Shown: in pieces, positions 53,231 through 63,540 of the stretch
Position numbering within the stretch: the stretch's first letter is position 1
Layout of the letters: each line of letters opens with the position of its first letter
NCBI RefSeq assembly: GCF_000003815.2
Contig: NC_049990.1
Location: 3,090,918 to 3,154,917, forward strand
Direction: 5' to 3'
DNA: 64,000 nucleotides
From: Branchiostoma floridae
Lineage: Eukaryota; Chordata; Leptocardii; Amphioxiformes; Branchiostomatidae
Position numbers and translations under genes: made by a program
The notes under the pieces: model-generated
Database searches by the model: none
Seen by the model: the letters and a program-made list of their open reading frames with translations, nothing else
What the model was told of the DNA's origin: nothing

Positions 53231-53286
53231 TACCGGGGCTCCGTACACTCGCTTCCCTAGGGTAGCGAGTGTAAGGAGCCCCGGTA
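53231..53286. repeat. Short perfect-stem hairpin
   Basis: TACCGGGGCTCCGTACACTC plus GCT pairs with its inverse AGCGAGTGTAAGGAGCCCCG plus GTA: 23 bp, one mismatch, 10-nt loop that contains CCCTAGGG. The flanks share CTTTAGTAG and TTCTAGGTGAAAACT-type direct repeats. Confidence 0.8.
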
Positions 53287-53883
53287 GAATACGGATGATA
53301 CTCAGGCTACCTTTAGTAGGACTTCTAGGTGAAAACTTCCGTTCAGATATTAGGATTATGAATAGATCTACTAACGATGATCGGATATTGGTAACGCAAT
53401 ATTGCGCATTTTGAAGCATTGGCGGCCTAGGTCCGTCAATGTATCTATAAAAATTTCTAGTCATGGAAACTCAAGCCTTCAGAAAGCCGAATAAGGAAAC
53501 GGGAATAGATCTTCCAGCAATGGCTCACATTTATAGAATACTGTGCTTTTGCTAAAGAACATTTTGCGCTGCCTAATCCTATCTTAGCCTTTTAATTATA
53601 CGTGAACTTGTCATAATTAATCCGCCATTATAAATAAAGAACCGACGGAGGACTAAATTGGCACACAGGAAAAACCAACAACGACCTCGACAGTGTGTCT
53701 TTCATTAGTTCAAAGCGCGTTTAAATGGTACTATCACGTCTATTGCTCAGTTCATTCTAGGTATGATCAACGACGATTTTAAAACAGGCTTGAACGGCCA
53801 AGGCCGTATCAAATGCAAATTTTAAGGTCGAATAAGGATGGGGCCAAATACATTTATGAAAACGTAGGCTCTGCAAGAAGCGA

Positions 53884-53886
<3 letters not shown>

Positions 53887-53917
<31 letters not shown>
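53887..53917. repeat. (CA)n microsatellite
   Basis: An uninterrupted AC/CA dinucleotide run of 31 bases. Confidence 0.95.
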
Positions 53918-53919
<2 letters not shown>

Positions 53920-54903
53920 AATTTGCCGACGATGACCGTGAATTTCATTACAAATAACGTATTAGGAAAGCTTCTAAATTTTCGAAAGATATCGCGTAGC
54001 ATTGATGGTTACTTTCTTCTAATTCTTCCCGCGTGATTATGATAACATATGTTTTCATCAGATTCAGACTTTCTACGCGCTAAGACTACATTTCTTCTGT
54101 TTTTCTCTCCAAAAGAGCAAAAATATCTGTGTGCGGTATGCTAAGGTTGAAGCCATACCGGAATGCCGTAACTGGAACTCCCCGGAGACTCCGTGCAAAT
54201 GTAATTATCATATCAACCGATAGACTGTCGAGATAATAAGCGGTATCCACTTACTCTATCATTGCCGTCCTACTCATCATCATCCCATCAATCTTACCAT
54301 AATAGAATTGAAGAAGAAACTACTCTCCAAGCAGAGGTTGGTGGGAAAGATTGCGAGTGCGGACGGAAAACAGGAGATATGAGAAAAGGGTCTCAATTTT
54401 TCGAACAAACGAGCTTTAGTACGAACACCAGCAATCACAAATGCCCCTCCTCCCAAAAGTGATCATCTTTCTGACATTACTACATGTATGTGATTCGCGC
54501 TTTTGCAGTTGTATGTTCTGTATATTTGTTTGAAAGCTCCTTGCATTTACCAAGGAATCCTTCTTCATGCCTTTGCAATGTACTAGAAAATATTTGGAAG
54601 CGCCTTTGTTTCTTTAGATTTCTCTAGAAAGATATTCAGCTTAAAACAAGAGCTTTCTTCAAACCCATGAAAGCGCGCGTTTAGAATTCCTTGTCTTTGT
54701 TCCAGCACAACAAAAGAGATTCAGAGACAAAAATTTCCGAGATAGAGCAAGTATTTGCAAGGTTTAAGTATGCAAATAACTCCCTAAGCCTTGGTAAACG
54801 AACAAACCGTTATTTGAACGCCTTGGCGACAAAAGGCACAATACATAATGTACCCTTTGCTGAACTAAGCATACGGTGCTGCACAGAGACAAAGCATACT
54901 TCT

Positions 54904-55057
54904 TGGTGGCCTCCATAGCAGGCTTTCTGGGGCTTTTTTTGGAGACCGGCAATCAGAAAACGCCGGCAATCAGCGACCGAGTACAAATAGAAATGGCCAG
55001 CAGAAGCGTATTATGAGCCAAAAAAAGGCCCCAGAAAGCCTGCTATGGAGGCTACCA
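54904..55057. mobile_element. MITE with GCCTCCATAGCAGGC ends, copy 1
   Basis: TGGTGGCCTCCATAGCAGGC and TTTCTGGGGC form, with the right side, a 30-bp inverted repeat with one mismatch. The interior has GCCGGCAATCAG and GTACAAAT. It is 154 bp and non-coding. Copy 2 is at 56575-56757. Confidence 0.88.
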
Positions 55058-55179
55058 GAAATCCTGCCCAGGAGGCTAACTTCTTGGGGTGGAATTACTC
55101 GGAGGTTAAAGTAGGCCTCGCCGATCGGCCAGTTTGGGACGTCTTGTTAATGCGTTTTTAACAACCATTTTATCATTGT

Positions 55180-55464
55180 CAAGTTTGCTATTTGTCCTCC
55201 AACCGTATGAAAAAAGAAAGCTATGCTGAAGCCTGCTCACAACTTGGCCTACCCTCACTTCACCAGAGGCGTGAGAACTTGACACTAAAGTTTGCAAAGT
55301 CCCTTCTAACATCCAGCCAGTACCGTCATCTCCTGCCACCGGACAGACAGAGTATTAGTGGCAGACAGACTCGCTCCTCAAACAACTTGGACTTGGTTCA
55401 TTGTAGAACAGAGCGACATAGAAACAGCGCCGTCCCATATATGGCACGCTTGATCAACACATAG
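55180..55464 (+). pseudogene. CR1-like non-LTR retrotransposon, 3' end of reverse-transcriptase ORF
   Basis: The frame reads YAEACSQLGLPSLHQRRENL, TLKFAKSLLTSSQYRHLLPP, then LVHCRTERHRNSAVPYMARL and IN before a stop. The pattern Y-x-A-x(2)-xLGL-SL-x-x-RR-x-x-L-x-x-FA, RH-x-LPP and C/P-RTER-x-x-S-x-PY-x-x-LLN is the C-terminus of CR1/L2/jockey-type ORF2 proteins. Endonuclease and RT core are missing, so it is a 5'-truncated dead copy outside the host gene. Confidence 0.85.
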
Positions 55465-55705
55465 CCCACCAATGTATGATGTTGTTGTAAATAGCTCTAA
55501 CTTACTTTTAACGACGGTGTTGCGTATTATTGTTTTGAATTTTAAATTGTAATAAGTTGTATACTTCGCATTTGCTTGTCCTATAATCATTTTTGTGTAA
55601 AATAGTATATAAAAAGACTGTCAAGCAGTGCAATTCAGCCCTTTGGGCTGCAAGGCCGCTTTTAATTTGTCATTCTTGTTGAAATGAATGAATAAACCAA
55701 TCTAC
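55465..55705 (+). repeat. 3' UTR and tail of the CR1-like element
   Basis: AT-rich sequence with AATTCAGCCCTTTGGGCTGC (a small hairpin) ends GAATGAATGAATAAACC, a microsatellite-like tail common in CR1/L2 LINEs. It resembles the truncated insertion at 43061-43230. Confidence 0.75.
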
Positions 55706-56138
55706 CTATAGAAAGCCCGATAAAAACTTCAAAACAAACCAGAGCCTATTCTCCGCTTCCATAGTAGGTTATCATCAAGTCCTGGAAATTTTCCAAACCG
55801 CGAATCTCCAGGAAACTGAATGCTTTCCAGGAAGAGCACATCGCTTCCGGTTCAGAACATTCGTCGCGATAGAATTTACTCTACATAGTATATAAATCCA
55901 CTTCTGCTGCTATCCCGACATCCTGTAATTATATGTATGAATCGGACTCATATCATTCAAAGTTTTATAATTTTGTTAGTATTGTCACATTTTAGGATAG
56001 ATGAAAGTTCACACAGAGTCTTGTTTTGGGTAAGACTGTCATGTTAAATTTATTCACAGCAGCTATCTTAATCATTACACAATACCGTCAGTACTAAACT
56101 TGTACCTCACACCCTACCCCACACTAGTCTCTACCAGA

Positions 56139-56318
56139 CTCCGGATCGCTGGAAAATCGTAGAAATGGAACAAATACTAAATAGAGAGGAATATCGCCGG
56201 CCGGGGACCAGCTCTCTTTCTCTCTTCTCGTTTTTTTTGTTCCCTGGCCGGTTATATTCCTCTGGCCCGCTTACTCCTCTATTTGTTCAATTTCTACGAT
56301 TTTTCCAGCGATCCGGAG
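56139..56318. repeat. Long fold-back element (about 180 bp)
   Basis: CTCCGGATCGCTGGAAAATC, GTAGAAATGGAACAAATA and an inner GGAATAT..GGCCGG segment are mirrored by ATTTGTTCAATTTCTACGAT, TTTTCCAGCGATCCGGAG and CCGG..ATATTCC. Most of the element can pair with itself around a CTCT-rich loop. It is a MITE or fold-back transposon without an ORF. Confidence 0.85.
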
Positions 56319-56574
56319 CATTCGTTCCAAACACGGAGGTTAGATGTTTTAACAGTACAGTACTAGAAAAGTGTACCAATGGTGCAACGATACGCGTAAA
56401 AGGCAAGGATCAGGATCCTTCCATCTGCTTGGAGATTAGGCCCATGTACCATGTTGTAAATGGTCTCAATGCTTATGTATGTATGAGGCATGAATGAATG
56501 AATGGCTCACTTGACCTAGAATGACACAAATGTCCAGCACAACTAAGGGCAGGGGTACACATGCGGAACTGCCA

Positions 56575-56757
56575 TAGCCTCCATAGCAGGCTCTCTGGGC
56601 CTATTTGTCGTTTGCACACACTTTTGCTGGCCGTTTCTTTTTTTTTTCTAGTGGACCGGCGGCACAAACTACCCAGTACAAATCAAAATGGCCTGCAAAA
56701 GTGTACTATGGGGAAAGAAACACGAAAAAAGGTCCAGAGAGTCTACTATGGAGGCTA
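56575..56757. mobile_element. MITE with GCCTCCATAGCAGGC ends, copy 2
   Basis: TAGCCTCCATAGCAGGCTCT and the diverged inverse right end (GAGTCTACTATGGAGGCTA) bound 183 bp. An inner inverted repeat pairs TTTGCTGGCC-TTTC with GAAAC..GGCCTGCAAAAG. It is older than copy 1. Confidence 0.82.
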
Positions 56758-57334
56758 GAGCCGCTTTGTTCTAAATCTAATAGCTGTCTGTAAGATTTGC
56801 GTTAACGAAAAACTGCATCTCAAAACATTAAAATCAACGGGAAAGAACGTTTAGATTGCGAACGAAAAATGTATTTTCCCTATCACAGAATCATATATCC
56901 AAGGAGATTAAAAGAGACATATAACTTCCTTCATAACAAAGTCGAACTGTAAGTTTGATCAACGAATGCACCCAATCGAACATATACAAATGATACATGT
57001 AGGTTGGGTAATAGCGCATCGGTTGTGTACAAAGCATTGTGTTCTTCGGCACTAGATGCCAACCCAACTTGATGCCAACCCGATGAAACTATTCACCGAC
57101 AAAATACTAATACTTTTGATACACATTCACGCGTTCAGCATACAGATAGAAATTAAAAGGTTGTTCCCAAAATACAGATGATACAATACTAGAATTCCTA
57201 AGAAAAATAGCAAGCATTCCCAGAACTGACCTGAGCCCACGGTCGCCGCAGTCGGAATGGGAATTTCCCGGGATTTATCGTAATTTTCCAGTGATTTTCC
57301 ACCGACCCGTGTGGAATTTTCCTCTAACGATTTA

Positions 57335-57361
57335 TGACGTCATAATCAAACTATGACGTCA
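57335..57361. promoter_or_regulatory. Pair of consensus CRE sites
   Basis: TGACGTCA occurs at 57335-57342 and 57354-57361, 19 bp apart. This is the full palindromic site for CREB/ATF proteins. It lies about 4.5 kb upstream of exon 1; linkage to any gene is unproven. Confidence 0.4.
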
Positions 57362-57569
57362 CAAACCGTAACAATGAAAATCCAGGGGATTATGTCATCA
57401 TGGCCGGATTAAGCGCTACGAAGATTTGCATCGAACACTAAAATTCATTGCGCGTTCAATTATATCTGCTCCACTAGTAGTTGCACGTTGTAAGCCAAGC
57501 ACTTGCGTGTCATAAAAGTAAAGCAATAAACATGATCCGTGAATAACTTCATCAGGTTGGCAATTATTC

Positions 57570-57920
57570 ATATAGTAAGGTTCTTTTAGCACAACCAGAA
57601 AATAACTTACATCCAACGTTTCGGTGTCTGTCAGACACCATCATCAGGGTGGAATGACGGGAACTACTTCTTGCTGCTACTTATAGCCGATGTAGGTGGC
57701 GTTGCAGCAGCAAGAATGCCGTCCCAGACGTGGCTCAGCTTGTATCCCCCCTCGTCTCTGTTCATGACTGGCACTGATTTTCTGATCCAAACTGCTTCTT
57801 TAATCCATCGAGTTCTTCTGTTTTCCTCTCTGTCATTCCACCCTGATGATGGTGTCTGACAGACACCGAAACGTTGGATGTAAGTTATTTTCTGGTTGTG
57901 CTAAAAGAACCTTATTATAT
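57570..57920 (-). mobile_element. Penelope-like element 3' fragment between inverted arms
   Basis: Two 89-bp arms (57570-57658 and 57832-57920) are inverted copies with one or two differences. Each holds, in its own orientation, ACCCTGATGATGGTGTCTGA followed by CAGACACCGAAACGTTGG. Between them is the end of a Penelope-type endonuclease ORF on the minus strand. The arrangement fits a severely 5'-truncated Penelope-like insertion with an inverted terminal segment. Confidence 0.75.
57664..57835 (-). pseudogene. Penelope-like GIY-YIG endonuclease C-terminal fragment
   Basis: The minus-strand frame reads REENRRTRWIKEAVWIRKSV, PVMNRDEGGYKLSHVWDGIL, then AAATPPTSAISSSKK and TAG (57666-57664). The RTRWIKEA-WIR-x(5)-MNRDEGGY-LSH-WD pattern is, from memory, the endonuclease C-terminus of Penelope-like elements. 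About 57 codons remain. Confidence 0.8.
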
Positions 57921-59307
57921 CAATAAACATGATTTTGTGACTTTGATTTGTTATTGTTGTTAAGTCGTTATTCTTTTGAGTTTGCCTACATGTAAGTATG
58001 AAGGGTGCTTTATGTTGTATTAGGATTTTCTTGTTATGATTTTGTAATGGCTCCCTTGGAAATCAGAAAAAATAAAGCATCTATAACACTTTCATTTCTA
58101 CTACGTTTTGTTTGTTCGTTCGTTTGGTTATTTATTTGTTAGTTTTCGTGAAAACTCACATTAGCCTGCTGGCTGTCATAGGAAAGGGGACAGACAAAAA
58201 TAACAAATAGATTGCGTGAATTTGTAACAAAACATTATAAACATTTCAGGCCCAGTATTAAGACGCAAAACTTCCTAAAGATGATCCTTGATGATCGGAA
58301 GGTCATATAGATAACGGACATTGACTTGGCACTTGCGTAAAATGAGTTCCATCGCAGCAACCTGACCTGATCATATCTATGAACAGTCTAGGGAACATGG
58401 CATCAAAGTTCCTTCATTGTTCACTGGGAAGGTCCGCTTTGTATTTCTACTTATCCAGGATGAAATGAAAATATGAATGTTTGGCTAACAGGAAATGGTG
58501 AATATAGTCAGAGACGACCTCCTTAACTCTCGAAAAAAAAACAGTTCTATGCAATAAAGGATTAAAAAGTTGAGTGCTTTAATAAATTTATATCTTCCTT
58601 TTGCACTTCGCAGGCTACATGTATGGTGTTACTCTCCAAGTAAATCACAACGTTTCTAGAGTTAACGGGAAACGGAAGCATTTCCATATCTGCTTTAAGA
58701 TAAATATGGCGTAGGAAATATAGGCCATATGCCAGACTGTTTCCTGGGTCTACACAGGTCAACTTCTCGGCTCTGGGGCGAACATGCCCCCAGGAAATAA
58801 TACATTTTTACAACAGCCCCTTTAGGTCCTGCTAAACCATAGATATTTGATACTGTATTTAATACTAGGTCGTGGGTCTGCCATCCAGGCTATCACAAAT
58901 AAGGCAATTGCCCTGAAACTCCCTGGACCCCGAGGTGAGGTGGCAGGAGTAAACCAACACCACTTTCCTTCCAGACCAATTTCCCGCCCATGTGTTCCTT
59001 GGAGAAGTACTTAAGGCTCCGTGACCTTGTTGATCTTCCCAAGGGCACCTGGCAGCACGCCTAGACAGGGGAATACAGGGTCTGGCAGGCATAACACAGT
59101 TTCAGGAACCTCCAAGCAGATGGTAGTTTGAGGTTCATTGTACCGGGGGAAATTCCCCTAGCTCTTCTAAACAAGTACAATGAACAGTGGACCACGTGAG
59201 ACCTAAGGACTGCAACCCTTTCCAGTAACGTGCAAGTCGGGTGAGCGACAACAGACGGCATTCGAACTTCAGTGGTCGCTAACCACTGAACAGCGTAGCC
59301 TGGTTAA
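57921..59307. other. 5' flank, no gene seen
   Basis: Positions 59126-59180 include CATTGTACC-GGGGAAATTCC, a fragment of the dispersed repeat at 5525 and 14720. Position 59113 has a CTCCAAGCAGATGG MITE end. No gene was recognised. Confidence 0.45.
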
Positions 59308-59940
59308 ACCTCGCTTATAGCAGCCCGCCCAACATCCGACCGGCCTCCTAGAAGGAGCCAGTTACAGCCCTGGACAGCAGAGGTTATGTCACACAGACTA
59401 TGGACTACGCACACAACGGCAAAACATTCACCATATTTAGCCAATTTAAACCTCGCTTTACATAATATAGCAGTCCGCCCAACTTTCGTCCGGCCTCCTA
59501 GAAGGAGCCAGTTACAGCCCCGGACAGTAGAGTTTACTATTACTAGTATGTCACAGACTATAGACTACGCACACAACGGCAAAACATTCACCATATTTAG
59601 CCAATTTAAACCTCGCTTTATATAATATAGCAGCCCGCCCAACATCCGTCCGGCCTCCTAGAAGGAGCCAGTTATAGCCCCGGACAGTAGAGTTTACTAG
59701 TACTGTAAATGCATTTAAGTTCGTGGGGATTTAATTTCGCGGTAGCACCATGTACTGTAGTCTCTTACTGCCATGGAAAAATGTTCGAGGTGTTTTTAAT
59801 TTCGCGGTGAAGTGTCCACCGCGAAAACCGCGAACATTAATCCACCGCGAACATTTCTTCATTTACAGTATGTCACACAGACTATGGACAACGCACATAA
59901 CGGCAAAACATTCACCATATTTAGTCCATTTCAAGTATTC
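59308..59940. repeat. Tandem repeat, about 150-180-bp unit, 3 copies, one split by a MITE
   Basis: Units start at about 59308, 59450 and 59609: CCTCGCTT-TA, TAGCAG-CCGCCCAAC, CCGGCCTCCTAGAAGGAGCC, AGTTACAGCCC-GGACAG-AG, then GTCACA-ACTAT-GAC-ACGC and GGCAAAACATTCACCATATT. The third unit is interrupted at 59701-59870. Confidence 0.88.
59701..59870. mobile_element. TA-flanked MITE, TACTGTAAATGCATTTA family
   Basis: TACTGTAAATGCATTTAAGT and the inverse end (CTTCATTTACAGTA) bound 170 bp with AATTTCGCGGT and ACCGCGAA motifs inside. Unit 2 of the surrounding tandem array keeps the uninterrupted site ACTAGTATGTCAC, so the TA duplication on insertion can be read directly. Confidence 0.92.
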
Positions 59941-60084
59941 CCCAGCCCCCGGCGGAGATCAACAGAGGCTAAATAGAGGCATGCTGCCCGGCGTGAGCGC
60001 CTCCTGGGTGGAGGGTTCGGTTTCCAGTCAGGAGTTTTTAGACCAAAGGTTTCCGCCTTGGTGAGGGAGGAGCGCAACTGTACC

Positions 60085-60337
60085 TACTCTCCAAGCAGAG
60101 GTTGGTGGGGGAAAATCGTGACCTTTTTCTGATATGCCGTCTTATTGTCAGCTAACAAGCTGATCGAAAAAGACGGCATATAAAGAAAATGTAGAGATTT
60201 TCTGCTGACAGAAAAAACGGCGCCGTATAAGAAAATGGTGATAATTTTCTCCACCAACCTCTGTATCTGTATCTATATAGCCGATATAACCGTCCTTCGC
60301 AGGTAACACACCAGCTTCAACCTCTGCTTGGAGAGTA
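60085..60337. mobile_element. TACTCTCCAAGCAGAGGTT MITE, copy 2
   Basis: TACTCTCCAAGCAGAGGTTG at the left and CAACCTCTGCTTGGAGAGTA at the right are perfect 20-bp inverted ends. Inner inverted repeats (GGTTGGTGGGG with CTCCACCAACC; GATATGCCGTCTT with AAGACGGCATAT) make most of the left half foldable. A further CACAAGCAGAGGTGTGG fragment follows. Confidence 0.9.
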
Positions 60338-61929
60338 ACTGTACAGTCCACAAGCAGAGGTGTGGAGGAGGTCCCTAATTGTGTAAGACCACTGGTGAAA
60401 AAAGTCCAAGACAAACATAAAGTAATGCATAAAATCCCAAATCGCTTGGAAAATCACCTAAGACTTGAGATGTCCCAACCGAGCTCTTATCATCTTGTGT
60501 GAATATGCACATCGTAAGATGCCATTCGATGTGTTCAGTGTATTAGGCCAATTTGTCTTATTTTTTCAGCAACTCATGGAATCTGGTAGAGACAGATACT
60601 CATACACATACTCCAAGATTGTGAAAAATTCAAGAGAAACCATCAACACGTCCCTTCTGTTCATAAGCAAAGCTATACCCGATCCGTCCCCATTTCTGTA
60701 CGGTCCTGTAGAACCCACACACACAGGTATGCGCGGCTCCTGTAGAATGTTACGTACACAAGAGCCGCATGTGTATGGACACCGCCCCGTGCTGGGAGCC
60801 GTGTTTACATGGCCGAAATTTCTTTCATCGCGGCTGGATGCGCCAGCTCTATTTGAAAATACTCTGTACACAACGTTTGGAATACGATCTTAACTTTCGC
60901 GAAATAGCAATTACTCAAGAAATTGGATATGGATTTGGAAACGGTCATACGTTTCTGATAACACCCGTTATCTTTCGTCGGTGACACTGAAGAGATTTTG
61001 TTGGACAGCGGATTTTATATCATAAGACATAACTATGAATTGACCGTTTCAAAATCAGATCCAACAGCTTGAGTATTTGCTGTTTGGCGTATCGTATTAC
61101 TGTAGCTGGATATCTAATCTTCAGTTGCTGCAATGAATCTTTGTCTCTTACTTGAATATTAAATGTCCAATTCTCTGTATATATTGTTCCCCCTCGAAAT
61201 GAACATTTATAAGCTGAAGAGGCTTCCTAGTTGTCATGAAATGAAATGAACAGATGAACCGAGGTATTTACAGAGCCTGTCGTTCCAACCCATGTTAATA
61301 CATTATGAAAGATTGCTTTGTGATTAGAAAGGATAACGACACTAATGTTTTAGCCCATGCCGTGATTGTATGGAGGTTTTCTTATCCTATATTGTTTAGT
61401 TAGTAGAGTTCTAAAACATTTTCGGTATCCACTTTTTTGTAGTTTATATTTGACAATACAAAAGTCACTGTTCTTTTTGTCGTGTCATTATGGTCATTAA
61501 TCCTGATAATCAAAACAATAATTCGCCTGGCAAGCCGCTTAATTGATTTGAGTCACGTACTGTAAGAGTCCTACTGATTGATTTATTGACCCGTTACATG
61601 ATTGATATAATGATTCATTTATCAATTCATTAATTGCACATTCCATTACATGGAGGCCAGAGGTTGTCCTGATTCTTTCCATAGTTGAGAAACAATTAAC
61701 CCGTACGTGCCGTGATGTTAGTATACAGCACGGGGTGGCTTTTGTTACAGAGGCACTGCACCACGATAGATCATCCGTCATCGGATTCTGGACAGCTGAG
61801 GACACTTAGATGGACTACCAATACAAGACATTCCATCACTTCAGCTATTAAGTTAAAGGCAGTCCAAAGATGTTCTGAGGCCGTAGGTACAGTGGGTTGT
61901 TATCCGCTGTGTCACTGTGTCTAGGTCAG
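60338..61929. other. 5' flank, no gene seen
   Basis: A 142-codon plus-strand ORF at 60465-60893 has no recognised domain, and its reverse also has an ORF of 101 codons. Neither is supported. Confidence 0.45.
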
Positions 61930-62112
61930 GCAGAGTCCATCCCCCTCCTTCTACCGCCTCTACCTCCCCAACCGAAGTCAGGTACCCAATTTTACACTTA
62001 GGAGGAGTGGGGAAAGCTGTGTAAAGTGCATTTCCATAGGACACAAGTCAAGCCAGGAATCAAACCAATGACCTCTTGATCCCGTGTCCGCTATCCGAAC
62101 TACTTGGTCATT
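61930..62112 (-). repeat. tRNA-derived SINE, copy 2
   Basis: On the minus strand AAGTAGTTCGGATAGCGGAC (A-box region) and CATTGGTTTGATTCCTGG (B box) form a tRNA-like head. The body follows with GTGTCC, CACTTTACACAGCTTTCC and GGGTACCTGACTTCGGTTGG. It matches 17198-17335 through the head and body. Confidence 0.8.
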
Positions 62113-62957
62113 TGACGCCACATTCTTCCCTCACTTAAGCTGTCATCAATTTATCTATTCGACGATCGGTTCATTCACTAACGTGATTCATCATGTAGAG
62201 TTCCGATGTGGCCATGATCTTTTACTTTTTAACTAAAAGTTAACCCACATCTATCATGCAAGTTGATGTTAGTTTTTGGTGGACTATGACCTATAGTAAG
62301 TCCTTCACACCAATTAAAGTAGTAAGTCCATCTTCAGTCCTCCCTGAGTAAGTCCATTTTCAGACCATTGGAGTTACTATGGGTGAAAAGAGGACTATGG
62401 TCCATGCCTATGGTAAGTCGTTTATAAGTCCAAGGTTTGCAAGTGAGCTACGCACTGAAGTTATCGACTTAGCATTGCTGATGTCAGGTGCCATCCAGCA
62501 TATACAATATAGAACATTCACACATGAATGACATTTAGGGTCCAGTTTTTTGTTGTGATTCAATGACGTCGACCTCATTTTCCTACGCTGTTATACTACT
62601 TAGAGACCAGACGGTACCGAAAGGCGATACATTTTTCAAAACCAATCCGTGGCAACATGCCAGTGATCAATAGCGAACATGGTGCGCCCTTCAGTCTACA
62701 GAGGACAGGTTGATGGAAATCCGTGCAGTTCTTCCTACAGCCCTGACAACCGACCCGTGTGGTTTACAGGCGTGTGAAATCATTAATTACCCCAGCTGAG
62801 GGCAGAGCGGGGTGGGATAATTAGTTTCTAATCAACTCGTAAAAGTTCTCTCTGAGCAGGACAAGTTTACCATTGAAGGTGGCAGGGTCAAAGAAACTCC
62901 AATAAGTACTAGACTAACATTTTGGTCTACAAACAAGAAATGCAGAAAATTACAGAA
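62113..62957. other. 5' flank, no gene seen
   Basis: A local GGACTATG..CTATAGTAAGTCC..AAGTCCATTTTCAG repetition at about 62278-62430 is the only structure noticed. Confidence 0.4.
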
Positions 62958-63072
62958 AACCAACCAAACAGCCAACTCACTAACCAACCAAAATACCAAC
63001 CAACCAAGCAACGAATCGACCAACTCACTAACTAACCGACCAACCCAAATGCCAACCGATCATCCAACCAAC
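62958..63072. repeat. Imperfect (CCAA)n-type low-complexity tract
   Basis: Repeated AACCAACC, CCAACTCACTAAC and CCAACCAACCAAG with interruptions. Confidence 0.85.
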
Positions 63073-63402
63073 AGGCAAGATTCAGCCAAGTCAAAACCAA
63101 AACTTCAACTCTCATACATGTCATCTTGTCGCCACTTCAAAGCCCAAAGCGCAGCGCCTTGCCAGTGAAATAACTGTAACCACCTTCTTGCGAAATCACC
63201 TTTTCCCTCTCCCTCTTCGCTCCGCTCGTGGCTACGGCTCCTAACCCGACATCAAAGCCTGGTATTACCGCGCTCTGTTGGAGACAAGCGTGTAGGACCT
63301 GGACTTGACCCGACCTCCACCTATCGTCTCGGCAGCTCAGTTCCGAGGAAACTGAGTAGTATAGTAGGGACACGCTGCTATTATTTATTCAGGCGCAAGC
63401 AG

Positions 63403-63540
63403 GCGCAGGTCAGAGGTCAAATATGATGTATTCGGCGGAGCAGGTCAGAGGTCAGATATGATGTATTCAGGCGGAGCAGGTCAGAGGTCAGATATGATGT
63501 ATTCAGGTGGAGCAGGTCAGAGCCCCCCCCCCCCCCCCCC
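63403..63540. repeat. 35-bp minisatellite (3.5 copies) followed by an 18-base C run
   Basis: The unit GGCGGAGCAGGTCAGAGGTC plus AGATATGATGTATTCA is repeated to about 63522 and then runs into poly-C at 63523-63540. Such a C run is prone to sequencing error, so the junction should be treated with care. Confidence 0.9.

Larger units (their letters stand above)
53001..54903. other. 5' flank, no gene seen; hairpin, CA repeat and a MITE end
   Basis: Positions 53231-53286 form a 23-bp near-perfect hairpin. Positions 53887-53917 are a (CA)n microsatellite. Positions 54321-54345 are a single TACTCTCCAAGCAGAGGTTG end of the MITE family seen at 60085. Otherwise unrecognised. Confidence 0.5.

Noticed and set aside
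57595-57905. Hammerhead ribozyme in the Penelope-like arms
   Set aside because: CTGATGA, a hairpin and GAAAC are present, but there is an extra base before stem II and I could not find a pairing stem I around a plausible cleavage site. Kept only as a hypothesis to test.
60465-60893. 142-codon ORF upstream of the transporter gene
   Set aside because: It is mirrored by a 101-codon ORF on the other strand, has no domain, and its composition is like the surrounding non-coding DNA.
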